Part shown: one piece after another, positions 40,329-47,281 of the stretch | How the letters are laid out: the number at the start of each line of letters is the position of its first letter | How positions within the stretch are numbered: position 1 is the stretch's first letter | Origin: JAGLQA01 sp023135565 | GTDB lineage: Bacteria; Acidobacteriota; Aminicenantia; UBA2199 | Assembly: GCA_030639305.1 (NCBI GenBank) | Contig: DAOWCY010000012.1 | Location: forward strand, 1 to 64,000 | Length of the DNA: 64,000 bases | Direction: 5' to 3' | Program-made: the position numbers and the translations under genes | The notes under the pieces: model-generated | Told to the model about the DNA's origin: nothing | What the model saw: only the letters and a program-made list of their open reading frames with translations | Database searches by the model: none

Positions 40329-41798
40329 ATGAGCAGCGAAAAAAAAGAAGCGAATTACTTAGATTTTGAATTAAAAATCGACCCGGGCGCGGGACGAGAT
40401 TATCCTATCTGTGTCATCAATTCGCCTGCCGGACAGGCAAGTGAAACCATGCGTTTCCCTTTTGATGAATTGGTGTTGGAAAACCGCCTTAAGGATTTAC
40501 AGATCGCCCTTCTGCGTTCAGGAGGAAAACACCGCCGGGTAAAATTGCCGGAAGAACAAGCAGTGCAGAATTTTGGCAAGGCGTTGTTTGCCGCCCTTTT
40601 TTGCGGTGAAGTGCGCAGCCGATATGACGTCGGTTTAACGAAGGCGGCCCAACAGGGCAAAGGGCTGCGAATAAAACTCCGTGTGCAATCACCGGAGCTG
40701 GCTGCGCTGCCCTGGGAATTTATGTTCGATGAACGGCAGGGTGAATTCCTCTGCCTTTCCCGCAGGACGCCTATCGTCAGGTATGTCGAGCTGCCTCAGC
40801 CCATCCAGCCGGTCTCAGTCGAGCTTCCCCTGCGCATTTTAGGTATGATTGCTGCCCCGGATGATCTGCCCGATCTGGATATCCAGCGGGAAAAGCAGCG
40901 CATAGAGAAAGCGGTTAAAGACCTGGAAAAAAAGGGTCTGGTGGAACTAACCTGGCTGCCCGGGCAAACCTGGCGGGATTTGCAAAAGGCCATGCGGGGC
41001 GGCCCCTGGCATATTTTTCATTTTATCGGCCACGGCGGTTTTGACGATCATAGAGACGAAGGGCTTATTTGTTTAGCGAATGAAGAAGGTAAAAGACACC
41101 TGTTGAGCGCCACCCAGTTAGGCAGGCTGCTGGCCGATCATGAACCTCTCCGTTTGGTGCTGTTGAATGCCTGTGAAGGAGCGCGAGGGGGCGGTGGGGA
41201 CATTTTTTCCAGCAGTGCGTCTATTTTGGTGCAGCGGGGTATTCCTGCCGTGATCGCCATGCAGTATGAAATCACCGACCGGGCGGCCATCGAATTTTCC
41301 AGGACGTTTTATGAAGTGCTGGCCGAAGGTCAGCCCATAGACGCCTCCACCGCCGAAGCCCGCAAGTCGATCAGTTTAGCCGTCAACAACACGCTGGAAT
41401 GGGGCACGCCCGTGTTGTATATGCGATCCCCGGATGGTGTTTTATTTTCGCCGGAGCAGGCCCCACTTAAAGAAAAGATTATTCCTCCTGTTACGCAGCC
41501 AGCCCCGGAAAAGCAGCCCGGTTTTGCGAAGATTGAGCGCCTCATGCCTGCACTGCTCGAAGAGATGAGAGAGGATATTCGAAACAACCCAACAAAACGG
41601 GAGTTCGTCATCCTCAAACGCGGCTGGCAATACAACAGTAGTGAGCGTTATTTGGCGTACTACCTCGATGAACACGACGACCTGGAGGGTAAACTGGAAG
41701 TGCTTGTCAACCTTGGATTCCTCCGAGAGATTACTTACAACAATGTGCGTCGCTTCATCTTCCAGGAAGAATTCGTGGATTACTTGACGGCGACATGA
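40329..41798 (+). CDS. CHAT-domain (caspase-like) protein with winged-helix-like C-terminus
   Basis: A 489-residue soluble protein. Residues about 165-375 form a CHAT (caspase HetF associated with TPRs) peptidase domain. The catalytic pair is His235 in FHFIGHGGFDD and Cys282 in LLNACEGARG. Residues 30-160 are an N-terminal alpha/beta region also seen in other CHAT proteins. After a Pro/Lys linker near 385-410, the last 60 residues (AYYLDEHDDLEGKLEVLVNL, FLREITYNNVRRFIF) resemble a winged helix. CHAT proteases act as effectors in several defence and programmed-death systems, but no TPR, sensor or substrate gene is adjacent, so its trigger is unclear. AGGAGA precedes the ATG. Confidence 0.88.
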   Translation: MSSEKKEANYLDFELKIDPGAGRDYPICVINSPAGQASETMRFPFDELVLENRLKDLQIALLRSGGKHRRVKLPEEQAVQNFGKALFAALFCGEVRSRYDVGLTKAAQQGKGLRIKLRVQSPELAALPWEFMFDERQGEFLCLSRRTPIVRYVELPQPIQPVSVELPLRILGMIAAPDDLPDLDIQREKQRIEKAVKDLEKKGLVELTWLPGQTWRDLQKAMRGGPWHIFHFIGHGGFDDHRDEGLICLANEEGKRHLLSATQLGRLLADHEPLRLVLLNACEGARGGGGDIFSSSASILVQRGIPAVIAMQYEITDRAAIEFSRTFYEVLAEGQPIDASTAEARKSISLAVNNTLEWGTPVLYMRSPDGVLFSPEQAPLKEKIIPPVTQPAPEKQPGFAKIERLMPALLEEMREDIRNNPTKREFVILKRGWQYNSSERYLAYYLDEHDDLEGKLEVLVNLGFLREITYNNVRRFIFQEEFVDYLTAT

Positions 41799-41816
41799 GT
41801 GTCAAAATTGAAAATT

Positions 41817-41850
41817 GGGGCCGGTGCGTTGGAGTGCGCAAATTTGTGAA
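41817..41850 (+). repeat. Family C repeat
   Basis: GGGGCCGGTGCGTTGGAGTG then CGCAAATTTGTGAA. It lies between the CHAT gene and the promoter of a small HicB-like gene. Four other copies are at 22387 (inverted), 42257, 43679 and 44265. Confidence 0.85.
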
Positions 41851-41876
41851 ACCGTTATTTATCTCGAGGAATTTTG

Positions 41877-41905
41877 TTGACTTTTAGACCAAATCGAACT
41901 ACTAT
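41877..41905 (+). promoter_or_regulatory. Promoter of the small HicB-like gene
   Basis: TTGACT (41877-41882), a 17-bp spacer and TACTAT (41900-41905). AGGAGG (41917-41922) then precedes the ATG at 41927. Confidence 0.65.
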
Positions 41906-41926
41906 AAACTATATACAGGAGGCAAT

Positions 41927-42082
41927 ATGCGAAATGAATATACAGCAGTGATAAAACAAGATGGCGATTGGTGGATCGGCTGGGTGGAAGAAATTTCCGG
42001 GGTAAATTGCCAGGAATATACCCGTGAAGAATTATTGGAGACACTGCGAATAACCCTGAAAGAAGCTCTTGAATACCCGTAG
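41927..42082 (+). CDS. Small HicB-like antitoxin-type protein (51 residues)
   Basis: A gene of 51 codons with a strong AGGAGG ribosome site. The protein MRNEYTAVIKQDGDWWIGWV continues EEISGVNCQEYTREELLETL and ends KEALEYP. This is the partial RNase H-like HicB fold (strand, strand, helix) seen in the longer protein at 49745-49963. No hicA partner follows: a palindromic terminator comes directly after the stop. It is therefore a solitary HicB or a truncated one lacking its C-terminal DNA-binding part. Confidence 0.75.
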   Translation: MRNEYTAVIKQDGDWWIGWVEEISGVNCQEYTREELLETLRITLKEALEYP

Positions 42083-42116
42083 GGGACGCACATGTGCGCC
42101 CCGTTTTCGTTTTTTC
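42082..42116 (+). terminator. Palindromic terminator after the HicB-like gene
   Basis: GGGGACGCACATGTGCGCCC C forms a nearly perfect stem around CATG and is followed by GTTTTCGTTTTTT. It begins at the last base of the stop codon. A second palindrome (GGGCGCATATATGCGGCCC) follows at about 42130-42149. From there to 42256 I see nothing coding. Confidence 0.75.
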
Positions 42117-42256
42117 GTCCCGCATCTTTAGGGCGCATATATGCGGCCCCTACAGGTATGGATGGTCGAATTGTTTGAAATTTGGATTTTGTGATTTGGA
42201 ATTTACCCGACTTGCGGGTTTTGTGGAGAAAAGGGATAGGCTATCCAAGAAAACCT

Positions 42257-42291
42257 GGGGCCGGTGCGTTGGAGTGTGCAAGTTTGTGGGG
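42257..42291 (+). repeat. Family C repeat
   Basis: GGGGCCGGTGCGTTGGAGTG then TGCAAGTTTGTGG. It marks the left end of a segment of about 220 bp (42259-42478) that is duplicated at 43681-43898. Confidence 0.85.
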
Positions 42292-42352
42292 AAAAAAGAC
42301 AGGTTAAATTTAGCCCCAGTGGAGCTTGAAATTTATAAAATTCAAGGAAAAG

Positions 42353-42381
42353 TTGACAAATAGGGTTTTTTCTAATAATAT
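42353..42381 (+). promoter_or_regulatory. Promoter of the antitoxin/PIN module
   Basis: TTGACA (42353-42358), a 17-bp spacer and TAATAT (42376-42381). TTGGAGG follows as ribosome site for the ATG at 42398. The same promoter is copied at 43772-43800 before the chimeric reading frame. Confidence 0.75.
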
Positions 42382-42397
42382 AGAGTTGGAGGCAATC

Positions 42398-42625
42398 ATG
42401 TTAGTAGAGAAGATACTGCAAGACCGGGATGAATTGATCGCCATTGTTAATAAATGGTCTGATGAAGATGAGAGGCTGTTGGTTTTTGAAAAAGACGATA
42501 CGCTGGTACTGAAAAAAATGAAATGGAATTTGTCCGGTTTTGCCGACGATTCATACAATGATGAAATGAGTATGGAAGAGATAGTAGCGGAAGTTCATCG
42601 AAATAGGCATCCGGGTAGTAAATGA
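42398..42625 (+). CDS. Putative antitoxin of a PIN-domain toxin
   Basis: A 75-residue acidic protein starting MLVEKILQDRDELIAIVNKW. It is not a textbook AbrB, RHH or Phd protein by eye, but its size, acidity, promoter, strong ribosome site and 4-bp overlap with a PIN toxin gene mark it as the antitoxin. The middle (LLVFEKDDTLVLKKMKWNLS) looks like a strand pair, and the end (MSMEEIVAEVHRNRH) a helix. Its first 27 codons, with the promoter, are duplicated at 43818, where they are fused to foreign sequence. Confidence 0.7.
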   Translation: MLVEKILQDRDELIAIVNKWSDEDERLLVFEKDDTLVLKKMKWNLSGFADDSYNDEMSMEEIVAEVHRNRHPGSK

Positions 42626-43059
42626 GAGTTGTTTTAGACACCAACGTCGTCATATCGGGGATATTTTGGCGGGGAGTCCCCAATGAAATATTAAAGTTAA
42701 TCGAGAAGAAAAAAGGGATTGATTTTATTCAGAGTATCGAGATTTTTGGTGAATTGTCCCGGGTCATTCAAAGAGGGAAATTCGCTAAAATTGCGGCAAG
42801 AAGAGAGTTAAGCATAGACACCATCCTGGAATCGTTACTTACAGCTTGTAAATTTTATCAAATTTCGAGGGTAAGCAGGGATGAAGTGAAAAAAGAAATA
42901 GTAATAGACGATGCCGATGATGTAATATTCATCGAACTGGCGGTAGAGGCTGGGGCGGATTATATTATAAGCGGTGATCCTCATCTTTTAGACCTCAAAG
43001 AATACAAAAAAATCAAGATCGTGAAACCGGCTGAATTCTTAAGAGCTATTTCGGTTTAA
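42622..43059 (+). CDS. PIN-domain RNase toxin (COG1569 type)
   Basis: A 145-residue PIN protein. The metal-binding acids are visible: Asp6 in VVLDTNVVISGIF, Glu near 44 in EIFGELSRVI, the DDADDVIFIELAVE helix and the final Asp in YIISGDPHLLDLKE. This layout matches the family of PIN toxins that cut RNA and are held in check by a small antitoxin made from the same transcript. The ATG overlaps the antitoxin stop by 4 bp. Intact and of normal length. Confidence 0.88.
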   Translation: MRVVLDTNVVISGIFWRGVPNEILKLIEKKKGIDFIQSIEIFGELSRVIQRGKFAKIAARRELSIDTILESLLTACKFYQISRVSRDEVKKEIVIDDADDVIFIELAVEAGADYIISGDPHLLDLKEYKKIKIVKPAEFLRAISV

Positions 43060-43075
43060 CATTTCCGATAGGGAC

Positions 43076-43104
43076 TTGATTCACAACCCGGTTTCCACTA
43101 TAAT
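43076..43104 (+). promoter_or_regulatory. Promoter of the gene at 43182
   Basis: TTGATT (43076-43081), a 17-bp spacer and TATAAT (43099-43104). CACAACCCGG within the spacer pairs with CCGGTTGTG at about 43133-43141, an inverted repeat that could form an operator or a leader hairpin. Confidence 0.7.
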
Positions 43105-43181
43105 AGCCCTTTGATTAAAGAATACCCGGCTGCCGGTTGTGAGGGCTTCCGGGATAATTTAATTTGATCGGAGATAAATAA

Positions 43182-43667
43182 ATGGGTTATCAATCATTAT
43201 ATGAATTATTTCCCGCTATTGCGGAACGCGAAACCCGCAATATAATCATCGGGGAGCAAACGGAATACGCTCTACCACCCGCGACTTACACTTTTATCGA
43301 ACAGTTCTGCAATGATCGCGGTTGTGATTGCAGACGTGTTTTTTTTTATGTCAAAAGTTCCCTGCGCGAGGGACCGGAAGCTGTCATCGCCTACGGCTGG
43401 GAATCCGAGGATTACTACATAGAGTGGATGGGCGATGATGATCCACTCTCTATCGAACAACTCAAGGGGCCTATGTTGAATCTCGCCAGCCCAAGAACTG
43501 AGTTGGCTAATGAACTCGTAACATTTTTCATCGACGTTTTGTTGAATGATAAAGAGTACATCGAACGTGTCAAAAGACACTACCGCTTGTTTCGCGGCAA
43601 GATCGACGGTAAGCCGACGTTGAAAATTCCCTCGAAGAAACGAAAAAAGAAAAAACGGAAAGCATAA
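43182..43667 (+). CDS. Hypothetical protein, 161 residues, basic tail
   Basis: I do not recognise this family. The protein starts MGYQSLYELFPAIAERETRN and is mixed alpha/beta with several aromatic residues. It contains a possible Cys cluster (CNDRGCDCRRVFF) and an acidic segment (GWESEDYYIEWMGDDDP), and ends in a strongly basic stretch (IPSKKRKKKKRKA) that may bind nucleic acid. It has a clear promoter and an inverted repeat upstream. Family C repeats lie on both sides of the neighbourhood, as with the nearby toxin modules. Confidence 0.6.
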   Translation: MGYQSLYELFPAIAERETRNIIIGEQTEYALPPATYTFIEQFCNDRGCDCRRVFFYVKSSLREGPEAVIAYGWESEDYYIEWMGDDDPLSIEQLKGPMLNLASPRTELANELVTFFIDVLLNDKEYIERVKRHYRLFRGKIDGKPTLKIPSKKRKKKKRKA

Positions 43668-43680
43668 TAGGTAATCCGGC

Positions 43681-44090
43681 CCCGGTGCGTTGGAATGTGC
43701 AAATTTGTGGAGAAAAAAGACAGGTTAAATTTAGTCCCGGTGGAGCTTAAAATTTATAAAATTCAAGGAAAAGTTGACAAATAGGTTTTTTTCAATAATA
43801 TAGAGTTGGAGGTATTCATGTTAGTAGAGAAGATATTGCAAGACCGGGATGAAGTGATCGCCATTGTTAATAAATGGTCTGATGAAGATGAGAGGCTGCG
43901 GAACATGAAATTGATATTGCGGGAGTATTTTGCCATCCTGAAGTTCAAGCTTTTGTAAGCCCACGGCGCGGGCGGGCAATGAGCTGCTTCGCAGCAGAGG
44001 CAGCGTGTGAGCGCCTTTGATTTTAAATAAACAAAAGTTTTGATCAAACTTTTACAAAAGTTTGGCCCCCGGCAGGGCCTGCGGAGCTAA
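43681..44090 (+). repeat. Mosaic duplication built from two distant segments
   Basis: 43681-43898 is a copy of 42259-42478 (family C repeat, promoter and first antitoxin codons). 43891-44090 is a copy of 39797 onward (end of the DUF218 gene, its family D flank and a family B element). The two copies meet at AGAGGCTG, an 8-bp sequence present at both sources (42471-42478 and 39797-39804). This is a clear microhomology-type junction. The source segments differ from the copies by only a few bases. Confidence 0.88.
43818..43958 (+). pseudogene. In-frame chimera of antitoxin N-terminus and DUF218 C-terminus
   Basis: A 46-codon frame with intact promoter and ribosome site. MLVEKILQDRDEVIAIVNKW is from the antitoxin at 42398, SDEDERL spans the joint, and RNMKLILREYFAILKFKLL is the tail of the DUF218 protein at 39253. 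The joint keeps the reading frame by chance. It is most likely debris, although it could be expressed as a short hybrid peptide. Confidence 0.8.
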
Positions 44091-44337
44091 TAGGTTGGGT
44101 GCGCCGCACCCCCGGAGGGAAAGTGATTTTATGGCAGCAGTGATGTTACCCAATTCATTACCCAATTATATAGGTATTACCCAATTAAGATAACCCGGTT
44201 TTTTCCCAGCGAGCCTTTGGACCTCTCCCTGAACAATGGAGTTTCCCCTGCTTTCGCATAAAACTGGAGCCGGTGCGCTGGGATGTGCAAATTTGTGAAA
44301 AAAAAGGGGATAGGCCAAATTCTATAGAGGGATGGGA
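44091..44337 (+). repeat. Family C copy and short tandem before tilS
   Basis: No gene. TTACCCAATT occurs three times at about 44146-44192, with unequal spacing. A fifth family C unit is at 44265-44300 (GGAGCCGGTGCGCTGGGATG, TGCAAATTTGTG). The region then runs into the stop of the minus-strand tilS. Confidence 0.65.
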
Positions 44338-45687
44338 TTACAGGCAGCGAATCCGCAGGCACTGCCGATCTTCAGGATTAACTTTAAAGGTATCGGCTAA
44401 CGGGGAACCTACCGACCAAATAAGACGGCCATCGCCATTCGATACAAGCGGACATAAATTCCTCAGTTCGGCGGGGAAACCGGCTTCCCGGATCATCTCG
44501 AAAACACGCAGGTTCAAAGTAGAATTCAACTTGATATACCTGTCCCCTTTTCGGGGCGACCTGATCGTTAAAGGAAATTTCACCGTGGATAAGGGGAGCA
44601 GCGCTTCGAAATTCGTCCCGGGTTTCCCGGGGCAGGGGGTCTCTTTCTCGATCATTATTTTTTTCCCGGTTTCGCCGATTTCTAAAATACAAGCTGATTC
44701 TACCATATAGTTGTAGTCCGGGATAGTGAGGCTCTTCGGGTAGATATAACCTTTGTGAAATTTTAGTTCTAAACCGGGAATGGCAATGCCCTTAGATGTC
44801 GAGATACCGGACAGGATGTTCTCCACATGGGCGAAGTCGATATCCAGCAGGTCGCCTTTCAAGCGGCGGATATATTCTCTCAAAACAAAACGCTGCACAG
44901 CAGGGTGATTCTTTTTTATAACTTCTACCGGCAAAATTTTATTTACGATCAAGTTCTCCGCAAGGATCTTCTCCGCCAACTTTTTGAAATAATCATACTC
45001 TTCCTGGATCATATAGACGGTCCTGGCAACATGATCGTCGATATGAGGCTCGATTTTTTCTATCTCCGGCATCAACACATGGCGAATCCTGTTTCTTAGA
45101 AAAACCTGCTGTTTGTTGGTATAGTCCCGGTAATATTGGATATTATTTCTTTCTAAAAAAGAGAGAATATCTTTCTGCGTAAAAATGAGCAGCGGCCTGA
45201 TCATTTCTTCGCCCACTTTGCTGTAGATGCCGCTCAATCCCCGGCTGCCGCTGCCCCGGAAAAGCTTTATAAAAAAAGTCTCGGTCAGGTCCGATTTGGT
45301 ATGGGCAGTGGCGATTTTGGCGTTCGGGCGCTTAGACGCCACCTTTTTTAAAAAGCGGGTGCGTAAAATAGAAGCTGCGTTTTCTAAGTTTAGTTTGTGT
45401 TTGTTTTTATACTCGATTACATCGCCTTCGCCTACCTCTAATTCTACTTCTTTAGAGGCGCAGAGGTTCTTGACCCACTGTTCTTCTGCTTCTGCGTCTG
45501 CCCGGATGCGATGGTTAAAATAAGCGGCCAGCAATTTAAAACCTACATCTTTTTGTAGTTCTTTCAGTAGGAGCAGTAGGGTTAGCGAGTCCTTTCCCCC
45601 GGAAAAAGCGATGATTACAGTGCTATCTTTTTCGATTTGGTGGGAATTTTTTATATTCTTTAGAAAATCAGGGTATAGATATTTCAT
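44338..45687 (-). CDS. tilS: tRNA(Ile)-lysidine synthetase TilS
   Basis: A 449-residue N-type ATP pyrophosphatase. The PP-loop is IAFSGGKDSLTLLLLLKELQ, followed by AAYFNHRIRADAEAEEQWVK and ATAHTKSDLTETFFIKLFRG, a GSGSRGLSGI segment, then the helical substrate-recognition region and a C-terminal TilS_C domain (PRKGDRYIKLNST...LVSNGDGRLIWSVGSPLAD). It converts C34 of tRNA-Ile(CAU) to lysidine so that it reads AUA. It is essential in most bacteria. A tRNA gene with a CAT anticodon lies nine bases upstream on the same strand. Confidence 0.95.
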   Translation of the reverse strand: MKYLYPDFLKNIKNSHQIEKDSTVIIAFSGGKDSLTLLLLLKELQKDVGFKLLAAYFNHRIRADAEAEEQWVKNLCASKEVELEVGEGDVIEYKNKHKLNLENAASILRTRFLKKVASKRPNAKIATAHTKSDLTETFFIKLFRGSGSRGLSGIYSKVGEEMIRPLLIFTQKDILSFLERNNIQYYRDYTNKQQVFLRNRIRHVLMPEIEKIEPHIDDHVARTVYMIQEEYDYFKKLAEKILAENLIVNKILPVEVIKKNHPAVQRFVLREYIRRLKGDLLDIDFAHVENILSGISTSKGIAIPGLELKFHKGYIYPKSLTIPDYNYMVESACILEIGETGKKIMIEKETPCPGKPGTNFEALLPLSTVKFPLTIRSPRKGDRYIKLNSTLNLRVFEMIREAGFPAELRNLCPLVSNGDGRLIWSVGSPLADTFKVNPEDRQCLRIRCL

Positions 45688-45696
45688 TTGTAAAAA

Positions 45697-45769
45697 TAGC
45701 GGCGGAGGGACTTGAACCCACGACGTATCGGATATGAGCCGACTGCTCTGCCGACTGAGCTACGCCGCC
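45697..45769 (-). tRNA. tRNA-Met (CAT anticodon)
   Basis: A 73-nt cloverleaf on the minus strand. The acceptor GGCGGCG pairs with CGCCGCT (G1-U72 wobble), the discriminator is A, the D arm is TAGCTCAGTCGGCAGAGC, the anticodon loop is CTCATAT with anticodon CAT, and the T loop is TTCAAGT. CCA is not encoded. The acceptor end resembles elongator Met tRNAs of other bacteria (GGCGG...CCGCCGCTA). It lacks the C1:A72 mismatch of initiator tRNA. Because CAT is also the anticodon of the TilS substrate tRNA-Ile2, and tilS is next door, that identity cannot be excluded by eye. Confidence 0.9.
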
Positions 45770-45856
45770 ATCAAAAGCTTATTATACCCTATTTTGGCGA
45801 ATTTAGCAAGTTTTTTGGAAGTAACTGTTCAGTTCCAGAAAAATCTAAAACAGTCT

Positions 45857-46049
45857 TGCCTCCGGCGGCCCTGCAATACTGTTGCCTTAAGGCTTGGTGT
45901 GTTTTGCGAAGCAATAATGGGGGTTAGGGGAGCCTCCCCCCTGGCCCTCGGAGAGCCACCGGAGGCATCTTTTCTCCTTAAAGCAACAGTATTGGGCGGC
46001 CCTGCCGGGGGCCAAACTTTTGTAAAAGTTTGAACAAAACTTTTGTTTA
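45857..46049 (-). repeat. Family B repeat interrupted by an insertion
   Basis: Read on the minus strand, a normal family B unit (AAGTTTTGTTCAAACTTTTA, CAAAAGTTTGGCCCCCGGCA) runs from 46049 down to 45995. It is then broken by the 121-bp element and resumes at 45873 with CAGGGCCGCCGGAGGCAAG. Removing the insert and one target copy restores a normal family B sequence. Confidence 0.85.
45874..45994. mobile_element. MITE-like element with 19-bp terminal inverted repeats
   Basis: Termini CAATACTGTTGCCTTAAGG and CCTTAAAGCAACAGTATTG match at 18 of 19 positions. The flanking GGCGGCCCTG (45864-45873) is repeated directly at 45995-46004, a 10-bp target-site duplication. At 121 bp it encodes no transposase and must be mobilised in trans. 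Target duplications of this length are known in the IS4 superfamily; the family here is not established. No second copy was noticed in this window. Confidence 0.85.
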
Positions 46050-46121
46050 AGAAAGATTCAGGTGCATGTTCTTTGTTTTTATATTTGCTTCAGGAGCTGG
46101 TTCGGTATTTTTGACGGATAT

Positions 46122-46988
46122 TTAGATTACTTCGCGGTCTTCGGCCAAAGCCCACTGTTTGGTAGTACCTGGACGCAAAGGTCCAAGGGTAACGATTTTG
46201 TCGAGGAAACCTCCGCGCACTCCCGAATAATACATCCGCCGTAAACGATGCCGGTCGCCGCCCATTTCTAATTTCCAGGTTTTCGGTTCGGGTTTGTACA
46301 ACCTGAGATAGGTGCGCATCATCACCGTGGAATGGGGGATGTCGTATTTCTTGAACTCCGGGCTGCCCTGTACGTCCCATTCGCCGGGAGCATATTCGTA
46401 GCTCATTTTGCCCCAGGCTATTTCCAGGTCTTTTCCCCTGGCAAAACGCAGCAAAGATTCCAGGTGGTCCAATTCCCAGACGTCGTCGTCGTCCACATGG
46501 GCCAGCCACAGCCCCCGGGCCAGGGAGTGGGCTTTGGTATTGGGTATCGCCCCGGCCGACATGTGACGATGATGTTTATCCTGGGGGTATTCGGCCCGTT
46601 TATCCAGGTTCAAAAAACGAATCCTGGTATCATTTAAGGCGGCAATTCGCTCCGCTGTGTCGTCGGTGCAGTGATCGCCCACGATGACCACTTCGATGTT
46701 TTGATAGGTTTGCGCCAGGACCCTGGGCAGCACTTTTTCGGTCAGCAGTTTGCCCCGGTTCCAGGTAGGGATAGTGACACTGACCAGAGGGTTATCGTCT
46801 TTTTTGTAAAGGTGGCCGTATTTTCCCCGGGCTGTTAGGAGCTGCCTTTTCTCTTTTAAAGCCCGTGTCCTTAATACGAAGAAGCGCCGCGTATGAAGCG
46901 GCAATTTCAAAATATACTCCTTCCAGTAACGTTCAGCCCGCCAGGTAATCCCGCCGGGGATTTTTTTTATTTTTTCGATTAAGTTCAT
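46122..46988 (-). CDS. Family 2 glycosyltransferase
   Basis: 288 residues from the ATG of MNLIEKIKKI (an upstream ATG would add 16). The GT-A fold begins at VSVTIPTWNRGKLLTEKVLP. The nucleotide-binding Asp is in VEVVIVGDHCTDDT-like sequence (IEVVIVGDHCTDDTAERIAA), and the DxD-type metal site is in LAHVDDDDVWELDHLE. The acceptor domain ends abruptly after KQWALAEDREVI. It is the last gene of a minus-strand set with a sulfotransferase and an acetyltransferase-like protein, suggesting synthesis or decoration of a surface glycan. No membrane helix was noticed. Confidence 0.88.
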   Translation of the reverse strand: MNLIEKIKKIPGGITWRAERYWKEYILKLPLHTRRFFVLRTRALKEKRQLLTARGKYGHLYKKDDNPLVSVTIPTWNRGKLLTEKVLPRVLAQTYQNIEVVIVGDHCTDDTAERIAALNDTRIRFLNLDKRAEYPQDKHHRHMSAGAIPNTKAHSLARGLWLAHVDDDDVWELDHLESLLRFARGKDLEIAWGKMSYEYAPGEWDVQGSPEFKKYDIPHSTVMMRTYLRLYKPEPKTWKLEMGGDRHRLRRMYYSGVRGGFLDKIVTLGPLRPGTTKQWALAEDREVI

Positions 46989-47083
46989 GATTTTACCGCT
47001 CCCGGTTGTTATTTTCAGAAAAAAAACCATAATCAAAAGTTTTGTGGATGATAAGTCTTTGTTCAGCGCTCATTGGACTTCGA

Positions 47084-47266
47084 TCAGCGATTAGCGCTGA
47101 TTGGGCGCAGTTTTTTTTTAATTTCACCGCTGCCGTCATTTATAAAAGCAAAAAACCCGGTTATTTCGTCGATGGTTTTTTTGTCTACCGTCCTGCCTGT
47201 GGGCAGGGTCTTTTCAAACAGCGGAACGCCGGAAAAAATAGCTAAGTTGTCTATGTTTTTTTTCAT
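47084..47266 (-). pseudogene. Short fragment, possibly the N-terminus of a DegT-type aminotransferase
   Basis: MKKNIDNLAIFSGVPLFEKT then LPTGRTVDKKTIDEITGFFA, ending ...LRPISANR at a stop. The pattern LAI-x-G-x-P-x-F-x3-L-x-x-G-R resembles the start of DegT/DnrJ/EryC1 sugar aminotransferases, which are common in polysaccharide clusters like this one. The rest of the gene is missing, and a short local duplication (TCAGCGCTCATTGG and TCAGCGATTAGCGC) marks the break. Confidence 0.45.
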
Positions 47267-47281
47267 GATAATATACACCAC

